38,392 nucleotides of DNA from an uncultured Thermanaerothrix sp. (GTDB lineage Bacteria > Chloroflexota > Anaerolineae > Anaerolineales > Anaerolineaceae): positions 1-38,392 of the forward strand of contig NZ_CALIMF010000022.1 of assembly GCF_938028735.1 (NCBI RefSeq), given 5' to 3'. The notes under the pieces were generated by a model that saw nothing but the letters and a program-made list of their open reading frames with translations, ran no database searches and had not been told where the DNA came from. Numbering within the stretch: position 1 is the stretch's first letter; each line of letters starts with the position of its first letter. The translations under genes and the position numbers were made by a program. Below, piece by piece: positions 33,891 through 38,392 of this stretch.

Positions 33891-34496
33891 ATGGAGCAAT
33901 ATCCTGATCTAATGTTTAGCAACCGCGAAATTGAAGTCGTGGTTTTACTGCTCCAGGGAAAAAGCAACAAAGAAATCGCCCACACCCTGGGTGTCTCAAA
34001 TCGCACCATTGAAGCCCACTTAAGTTCCATATATTCAAAACTGGCCGTAACCTCTCGAACCGAAGCGGTCATCAAGTTAACCCAAATGGGATGGAGCAGT
34101 GCCACCGATAAAACACTGCCTAAAGAAGCAAACGAGGCCCCTGCGCCTGACCACCGAGGCACGCAAGTTGAGGATGGCCCCGCAAAACCGTTACGATCTT
34201 CTGCCGGAAAGTGGGCGGTAACAGCACTCCTAATAACTTTCGGCCTTATTTGGATCTTTACAAAACGCAATTGGCTTCTGGTACCCGTGCTGGGCTTCAT
34301 GGCGTGGATTGGTCTGGCGGAGTACCTCACAGCGACCAGTGCTTGGAAAAAGTGGATATCACTTTTGATTTTTATACTGGGATTTTCTCTGCTGTGCATC
34401 TCCCCTGCCTGGTTGATTTCTGCAACTCCTTTCGCAGATGAAACTGCCATTCTGGATTTACTCCAAAAGATCCTCCATGCCATATCGGGGCAATAA
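33891..34496 (+). CDS. Membrane-anchored LuxR/GerE-type transcriptional regulator
   Basis: In this 201-residue protein, residues ~8-65 form a LuxR-type helix-turn-helix (FSNREIEVVVLLLQGKSNKEIA, then LGVSNRTIEAHLSSIYSKL) with no receiver or sensor domain ahead of it. A hydrophilic linker (~70-105) leads to about three membrane segments (107-180) and a short helical tail. This places the DNA-binding domain at the N-terminus in the cytosol, tethered to the membrane, an uncommon order for the family. The membrane part is a paralogue of the small protein at 33306. Only weak ribosome-binding sequence precedes the ATG. A role in regulating the two upstream genes is plausible but inferred. Confidence 0.85.
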   Translation: MEQYPDLMFSNREIEVVVLLLQGKSNKEIAHTLGVSNRTIEAHLSSIYSKLAVTSRTEAVIKLTQMGWSSATDKTLPKEANEAPAPDHRGTQVEDGPAKPLRSSAGKWAVTALLITFGLIWIFTKRNWLLVPVLGFMAWIGLAEYLTATSAWKKWISLLIFILGFSLLCISPAWLISATPFADETAILDLLQKILHAISGQ

Positions 34497-34742
34497 CGCT
34501 TTACAAAGATCTTACAAACGCGCTAACCCGTGAGTTTCCCCGATACCCCCTTACACCTCCAACTTGCCCCCTGAAAACCCAAGAGGTGACCAGGTTCGCA
34601 AAGAGTCCGTCCAAAAGCTGGGGAGTCTCTGCTTTACTAGCAAAAACCAGCATCTCTGGCGGCTTTACTTACAACTGCCCATAAGTACCGGCGGTTAAGT
34701 TCCGCCAACCAATTTTGAGATAAACACACGCTGAGCGCGCCC
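34497..34742 (+). other. Intergenic region before the serS promoter
   Basis: A short hairpin GGCGG-TTAAGTT-CCGCC lies at 34690-34706, followed by AATTTT; it could be a weak terminator for upstream transcription. No gene is visible. Confidence 0.3.
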
Positions 34743-34770
34743 TTGACATTCCTTCTACCCTCGGTATAAT
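34743..34770 (+). promoter_or_regulatory. Strong sigma-70 type promoter of serS
   Basis: TTGACA (34743-34748) and TATAAT (34765-34770), both perfect, with a 16-base spacer. Transcription should begin near 34777, giving a leader of almost 300 bases that contains the T-box. Confidence 0.85.
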
Positions 34771-34776
34771 GCGGGT

Positions 34777-35050
34777 AGACCGAGAAGACCCACCCGGGAC
34801 TGTGCATCCGGCGCTCGTGCAGAGAGCCGGCGGCAGGTGCAAGCCGGCCGAGACGCGGATGCTTTCCACCCCGGTGGCCTGTTGGTACAGGCCGGTCGCC
34901 TCTGCAGGCGCCGTGTGCAGCACGGCGGTAAGGAGGACGGTAGGGGCCGTTATCCCCCGGAACGAGGTCGCTAACCCCCGCGGGTTGGTGGCGAAGGCAG
35001 GTGGCACCACGAGATGCTCCCCCTCGTCCTGCGCAGGCGAGGGGATTTTT
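34777..35050 (+). ncRNA. T-box riboswitch (serine) in the serS leader
   Basis: The leader has the T-box hallmarks. Near 34820-34850 is the stem I apical region (AGAGAGCCGG ... GGTGCAAGCCGG). TCC followed by A at 34865-34867 is a good candidate for the specifier codon. The T-box sequence at 35000-35010 reads GGTGGCACCAC. It is followed by a terminator. The TGGC in the T-box is complementary to the GCCA end of the tRNA-Ser at 37611, and UCC pairs with that tRNA's GGA anticodon. When uncharged tRNA-Ser binds, the antiterminator should form and serS be transcribed. Confidence 0.88.
35020..35050 (+). terminator. Regulated terminator of the serS T-box
   Basis: CCCCTCG (35020-35026) pairs with CGAGGGG (35038-35044) around a CCTGCGCAGG inner hairpin, followed by ATTTTTATT. 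It would compete with the T-box antiterminator. Confidence 0.85.
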
Positions 35051-35072
35051 ATTCCACATGGAGGTGGCCTGA

Positions 35073-36350
35073 ATGTTGGACTTAAATCTCATTCGTGAAC
35101 ATCCCGATACCGTGCGCGAAGCCCTGCGTGCCCGCCAGATGGACACGGGGGCGGTCGACCAGGTGCTGGCATTGGACGCCCGCCGCCGCGCCCTGCTCAC
35201 CGAGGTGGAGGCACTCAAAGCCGAACGCAACACCGTCTCGCGGGAGATCGGGCGGCTGAAGGATCCCGCCGAGCGTCAGGCCAAAATCGAGGCCATGCGC
35301 CAGGTGGGCGAGCGCATTGCCGCGCTGGACGATGAGGTGCGCCAGGTGGAAACCGACCTGCGCAACCTGGTGGCGACCCTGCCCAATCTGCCCGACCCAG
35401 CAGTGCCCTACGGCAGCGGCGAGCAGGACAATGTGGTAATCAAAACAGTGGGTGAACCCCCGCGCTTTGATTTTACCCCTCTGCCGCATTGGGAACTGGG
35501 GCCGCGCCTGGGCATTCTGGATTTTGAGCGGGGGGTCAAACTGAGCGGTTCGCGCTTCTACATCCTCAGCGGAGCAGGGGCGCGTTTGCAACGGGCGCTG
35601 ATTGCCTGGATGCTCGATCTGCACATCCGCCAAGGTTACCTGGAAAAGTACCCGCCGTTCATGGTCAAGGGCGAGGTGCTCTTCGCCTCGGGACAGTTGC
35701 CCAAATTTGCCGATAATCTCTACCGCGATATTGAAGAGGACCTATGGATGGTGCCCACGGCGGAGGTGCCGCTGACGGGCATGCATATGGATGAAATTCT
35801 GGAAGAGGCGGCGTTGCCCTTGCGTTACACGGCCTACACCCCGTGCTTCCGCCGTGAGAAGATGAGCGCCGGGCGGGACGTGCGGGGCATCAAGCGCGGC
35901 CACCAGTTCGATAAGGTGGAGATGTACATCTACTGCAAGCCCGAGGATTCGCTGCGTGAATTGGAGAAGATGCGCGCAGATGCCGAGCAGACTTGCGCCG
36001 AACTGGGGCTGCCTTACCGCGTGGTGCAATTGTGCACCGGCGACCTGGGCTTTGCCGCGGCCATCACTTACGATATCGAAGTGTGGGCGGCGGGCTGCGG
36101 GGAGTGGCTGGAAGTTTCCTCGGTCTCCAACGTGACCGATTTCCAGGCTCGGCGAGCCAATATTAAGTATCGCCCTGCCGATGGTGGCAAGGCCCGCCTG
36201 GTGCACACGCTCAATGGCTCAGGGTTGGGGCTGCCGCGCACGTTGATTGCGGTGCTGGAAAATTACCAGCAGCCGGATGGTTCGGTGGTGGTGCCGCCAG
36301 TGCTACGCCCATGGATGGGCGGCATCGAGATCATTCGCCCTGAGGGTTAG
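35073..36350 (+). CDS. serS: Seryl-tRNA synthetase
   Basis: This 425-residue protein has an N-terminal long coiled coil (residues ~27-105: [19 protein letters not shown] onward) that grips the long variable arm of tRNA-Ser. The class II catalytic domain follows: motif 2 in [22 protein letters not shown] with F-D-K-V-E following, and motif 3 [14 protein letters not shown]. It charges tRNA-Ser with serine using ATP. GGAGGTGG lies six bases before the ATG. Expression is controlled by the T-box leader. DUF456 follows after four bases and is probably cotranscribed. Confidence 0.98.
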   Translation: MLDLNLIREHPDTVREALRARQMDTGAVDQVLALDARRRALLTEVEALKAERNTVSREIGRLKDPAERQAKIEAMRQVGERIAALDDEVRQVETDLRNLVATLPNLPDPAVPYGSGEQDNVVIKTVGEPPRFDFTPLPHWELGPRLGILDFERGVKLSGSRFYILSGAGARLQRALIAWMLDLHIRQGYLEKYPPFMVKGEVLFASGQLPKFADNLYRDIEEDLWMVPTAEVPLTGMHMDEILEEAALPLRYTAYTPCFRREKMSAGRDVRGIKRGHQFDKVEMYIYCKPEDSLRELEKMRADAEQTCAELGLPYRVVQLCTGDLGFAAAITYDIEVWAAGCGEWLEVSSVSNVTDFQARRANIKYRPADGGKARLVHTLNGSGLGLPRTLIAVLENYQQPDGSVVVPPVLRPWMGGIEIIRPEG

Positions 36351-36353
36351 CCG

Positions 36354-36851
36354 ATGGATGTGCTACGTGAGGTGGCCTTCCCCCTCATCCTGCTGGCTTT
36401 CATGCTGGTGGGGTTGTTAGGGGTGATCTTTCCCATCCTGCCCGGCTTAGTGATAATCTGGGCGGCAGCGTTGGTGTATGGGTTGGTGATGGGCTTCCAA
36501 GGCGCGGGGATCGCCCTGTTTGCGCTAATCACACTGCTGATGCTGGTGGGCAGTGTGGTGGACAATGTGCTGATGGGCGGGAGCGCACGGCGGAGTGGGG
36601 CCTCGTGGGTGGCGGTGGGGGTGGCACTGCTCGGCGCGTTGGTGGGCAGCCTGCTTTGGCCGCCACTGGGCGGGCTATTGCTGGCGCTGGTGGGTATCTT
36701 TGTGGTGGAGTACTTGCGCCTGCGCGATTGGCATAAGGCCCTAGATTCGACGCGCGGGCTGGCCGTGGGATGTGGCTGGGCAGTGGTGGTGCGCGCGCTG
36801 ATCGCCTTGCTGATGATTGGGCTGTGGTTGCTGTGGTGGCTGGCGCTTTAA
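36354..36851 (+). CDS. DUF456 family membrane protein
   Basis: This 165-residue protein has four to five hydrophobic segments. GVIFPILPGLVIIWAAALVYG at the N-terminus and the later GALVGSLLWPPLGGLLLALVGIFVVEYL are typical of DUF456, small glycine-rich membrane proteins of unknown function. It starts three bases after the serS stop, so it is probably under T-box control too. The stop codon lies in a 14-base palindrome (GCGCTTTAAAGCGC, 36844-36857). Confidence 0.88.
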   Translation: MDVLREVAFPLILLAFMLVGLLGVIFPILPGLVIIWAAALVYGLVMGFQGAGIALFALITLLMLVGSVVDNVLMGGSARRSGASWVAVGVALLGALVGSLLWPPLGGLLLALVGIFVVEYLRLRDWHKALDSTRGLAVGCGWAVVVRALIALLMIGLWLLWWLAL

Positions 36852-36857
36852 AGCGCG

Positions 36858-36881
36858 GGCGGGCACCCTGGGGTGCCCGCC
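36858..36881. terminator. Hairpin between convergent DUF456 and ferritin genes
   Basis: An 11-base perfect stem (36858-36868 with 36871-36881) around a minimal loop sits between the two stops. No T-run follows on the plus strand, so it may act as a two-way or Rho-aided terminator. Confidence 0.5.
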
Positions 36882-36899
36882 GTGGCCTGCATAGCCGTG

Positions 36900-37394
36900 C
36901 TAGTCCTCGTCGGTCAGTTCGGGCAGGTAGAGCTCCAGCAAGGTGCTGTTCTGCTCACCCAAGCGGCTGGCGATGCGCAGCAGGGTGTCCATGGTGTTGA
37001 CTTCTTCCAGTTGCTCCTCGACAAACCAATCCAGGAAGTGACGGGTCTGGTAGTCTTTTTCCGCCACGGCCAGGTCCACCAGGTGATAGATCTGGCGGGT
37101 CACTTCCTCTTCCCAATCCAGCGCGAGGCGGAAAGCCTCTTCAATGCTATTGACCGAGGGCTGGGGGGCGGGTACAGCCGGGATGGCCACTGTACCGCCG
37201 GCCTCGACCACGTACTTGATGAAACGCAGGGCATGCTCGTGTTCTTCCTCGGCCTGCTTGTAGAGGAATGCGGCCAGTTTGGGGAAGGCGTGGCTATCGA
37301 AGTGGGCGGCGAGGTTGGTGTACTGAAGCGAAGCAGCAAGTTCGCGTCCAATTTGGGCATTAATGGCCTCGTTTAAGGCTTTACTGAGCGCCAT
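36900..37394 (-). CDS. ftn: Ferritin (non-heme, FtnA-type)
   Basis: This 164-residue four-helix bundle has ferroxidase residues in the FtnA positions shifted by one: E18 and Y25 (GRELAASLQYTNLAAHF), E51 and H54 (EEEHEHALRF), and glutamates in the later helices (DWEEEVTRQIY and FVEEQLEEV). There is no heme-binding Met pattern, so it is ferritin rather than bacterioferritin. It assembles a 24-mer cage that oxidises and stores iron in the cytosol. An insertion-like linker AIPAVPAPQPS follows helix B. AAGGAG precedes the ATG at 37394. Confidence 0.95.
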   Translation of the reverse strand: MALSKALNEAINAQIGRELAASLQYTNLAAHFDSHAFPKLAAFLYKQAEEEHEHALRFIKYVVEAGGTVAIPAVPAPQPSVNSIEEAFRLALDWEEEVTRQIYHLVDLAVAEKDYQTRHFLDWFVEEQLEEVNTMDTLLRIASRLGEQNSTLLELYLPELTDED

Positions 37395-37422
37395 GGGTTT
37401 GACTCCTTATGAGACAAAATTT

Positions 37423-37453
37423 GAGCAAAGTGCTCCAAGTACATTATAACACA
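37423..37453 (-). promoter_or_regulatory. Ferritin promoter with inverted repeat at the start site
   Basis: On the minus strand TGTG-T-TATAAT (37453-37443) is a perfect extended -10. Immediately downstream, over the predicted start site, is the inverted repeat GAGCA-CTT-TGCTC (37435-37423), a possible operator. Confidence 0.6.
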
Positions 37454-37565
37454 GGTAAGGAAGGCCTAGGACGTGGTCGTACAACCTGGCTTAGTGAGGG
37501 GCGTGGCGTGCGCGTCGGCTTGTTTCTCTCGGCATGGGTGGGGCTTCACGGCTTGCAAATTCGAT

Positions 37566-37571
37566 TATAAT
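37566..37571 (+). promoter_or_regulatory. -10 element of the tRNA-Ser gene
   Basis: TATAAT in an AT-rich stretch, 39 bases before the mature tRNA 5' end. The -35 region is not clear. Confidence 0.45.
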
Positions 37572-37610
37572 TAAAATGCATTTGCGAGAAAATGGCCCGC
37601 AAGTGCCTAC

Positions 37611-37701
<91 letters not shown>

Positions 37702-37704
37702 CTC

Positions 37705-37733
37705 CCGCCCGGAACCACCGGGCGGTTTTGTTT
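37705..37733 (+). terminator. Rho-independent terminator of tRNA-Ser
   Basis: CCGCCCGG (37705-37712), loop AACCA, CCGGGCGG (37718-37725), then TTTTGTTTT, directly after the tRNA. Confidence 0.9.
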
Positions 37734-37746
37734 TCTTGGTGACAAA

Positions 37747-37920
37747 GTGCACTACTGGTACTTTTTGGGGTTTGCCCAGGACGTCAATACCGTGCTCCAG
37801 GGCACGGCGCCCTTCGAGGCGGCGCACACCATTGGCGGCTTTGTGTTCACTCCGCAACTTGAGTTGAGTTTTGAACGGCCTTGCCAACTGCGGCACGATG
37901 CTGTCATCCAGGTGCTATAA
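37747..37920 (+). pseudogene. Coding-like fragment after tRNA-Ser, unidentified
   Basis: The plus frame that continues to TAA at 37918-37920 reads HYWYFLGFAQDVNTVLQGTA, then PFEAAHTIGGFVFTPQLEL and so on. Codon use resembles genuine genes here, but only about 57 residues remain and there is no good start (GTG 37747 is the first candidate). It looks like the 3' end of a lost gene. I cannot name the family. The antisense frame over the same bases is also open, so a shadow effect is possible. Confidence 0.3.
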
Positions 37921-37940
37921 ATACAAAAAGCGCATGAATC

Positions 37941-37971
37941 GCACCGACCCGCTTTCACTGCGGGTCGGTGC
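37941..37971 (-). terminator. Strong hairpin, likely terminator of the cytochrome c gene
   Basis: A 12-base perfect stem (37941-37952 with 37960-37971) with a seven-base loop lies 30 bases past the cytochrome stop. On the minus strand GCGCTTTTTG follows about seven bases later. Confidence 0.65.
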
Positions 37972-38001
37972 GCAAAAGTGGGGAGGAAGGGGAGAGGATG
38001 G

Positions 38002-38392
38002 CTAAGGTGCGGCCTGGCGCTGCAGGTAGCGCACGTAGTTGACGACGTCCCAGCGCATGGTGGGATCAGGCAGGTTTTCGATCAGCGCAGGCATGCGTCC
38101 TTCGATGCCGTTGGTGATGGTCAGGAAGATGGCGCCATCGCTCAACTGGCGCGCGTTGGCATCCGGCGCCACTAGGTTGGCGGGGGGGTACACGACCAGG
38201 AAACCCGAGAAAGACCCGTTGCCCTTGCCCTCGGGGCCATGGCACAACGCACAGGCCACGTCGTAGTAGACCTTGCCCCGTCCCACTGAAGCCTCATCGG
38301 CTGGCACGGGGTTGCTCGGCGCACCCAGTTCGGGAATGTAGGCGGCGCCTTGCAGCGGCACCGAGCGCGGCGGTAGGGGCAGGGGATCTTCC
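38002..38392 (-). CDS. c-type cytochrome domain protein (5' partial)
   Basis: The frame is open to the right edge, so only the last ~130 residues are present. It has one CALCH heme c motif (covalent heme attachment), followed by PEGKGNGSF. Later comes GRMPALIENLPDPTMRWDVVNYVRYL, whose Met is the likely distal axial ligand. The stretch PRSVPLQGAAYIPELGAPSNPVPADE before the heme site is reminiscent of cytochrome c subunits of alternative complex III or similar quinol-oxidising complexes in Chloroflexota. It is presumably exported and membrane-tethered by the missing N-terminus. Confidence 0.85.
   Translation of the reverse strand, partial: EDPLPLPPRSVPLQGAAYIPELGAPSNPVPADEASVGRGKVYYDVACALCHGPEGKGNGSFSGFLVVYPPANLVAPDANARQLSDGAIFLTITNGIEGRMPALIENLPDPTMRWDVVNYVRYLQRQAAP

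Overview
The window reads as chromosomal DNA of a GC-rich bacterium of the Chloroflexota, probably an Anaerolineae-type lineage. The clues are a secreted TolB-like protein ending in a short hydrophobic tail of the FIPAVMR kind, a T-box in front of serS, HerA/NurA genes with an extra small partner, ferritin and DUF456 genes beside serS, and promoters built on an extended -10. The assignment is inference from gene content; no rRNA is present to confirm it.

Layout. 1-1594: 3' part of a secreted beta-propeller protein. 1702-4995 (minus strand): CPBP-type membrane protease, PAP2-like membrane protein, MerA-like flavin reductase. 5110-9333 (minus): a tight three-gene operon encoding a DUF4338/DruA-like protein, a NurA-like nuclease and a HerA-like ATPase. 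This is the best candidate for an undescribed system, probably anti-phage or anti-mobile-element defence. 9635-13508: DUF1801 protein, 7TM-PAS-GGDEF diguanylate cyclase, cytosolic sulfite-oxidase-like molybdoenzyme and PilZ-type protein. 13688-16729: HAD phosphatase, DegV/FakB-like fatty-acid binder and the Tat translocase genes (tatC and tatA on plus, a tatB-like gene converging on minus). 16952-20597: a second, unrelated-looking HerA-NurA operon with a small conserved-looking middle gene. 20604-22559 (minus): xseA-xseB-DUF212.

22668-30186 is a seven-gene surface-glycan operon. It holds three tandem paralogous GT-A glycosyltransferases that share an N-terminal MR(V/I)GQNPA signature and a DxD motif at exactly the same residue number, a GT-B-like transferase, a Gfo/Idh/MocA dehydrogenase, an SDR dehydrogenase, and a CMP-nonulosonate cytidylyltransferase fused to a KdsC-like HAD phosphatase. 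Successive genes mostly overlap by a few bases. No NeuB-type synthase is present. A convergent DUF429 gene closes the block.

31064-34496 is an AT-richer accessory island. It contains a decayed insertion sequence with recognisable terminal inverted repeats, two tiny coupled ORFs, a secreted four-cysteine protein, a small membrane protein, and a LuxR-type regulator whose membrane tail is a paralogue of that small membrane protein. 34743-38392 returns to housekeeping: a serine T-box riboswitch with serS, DUF456, ferritin, tRNA-Ser(GGA), an unexplained coding-like fragment, and the 3' part of a c-type cytochrome gene. The T-box fits the nearby tRNA at two points: a UCC specifier candidate against anticodon GGA, and a TGGC T-box bulge against the GCCA acceptor end.
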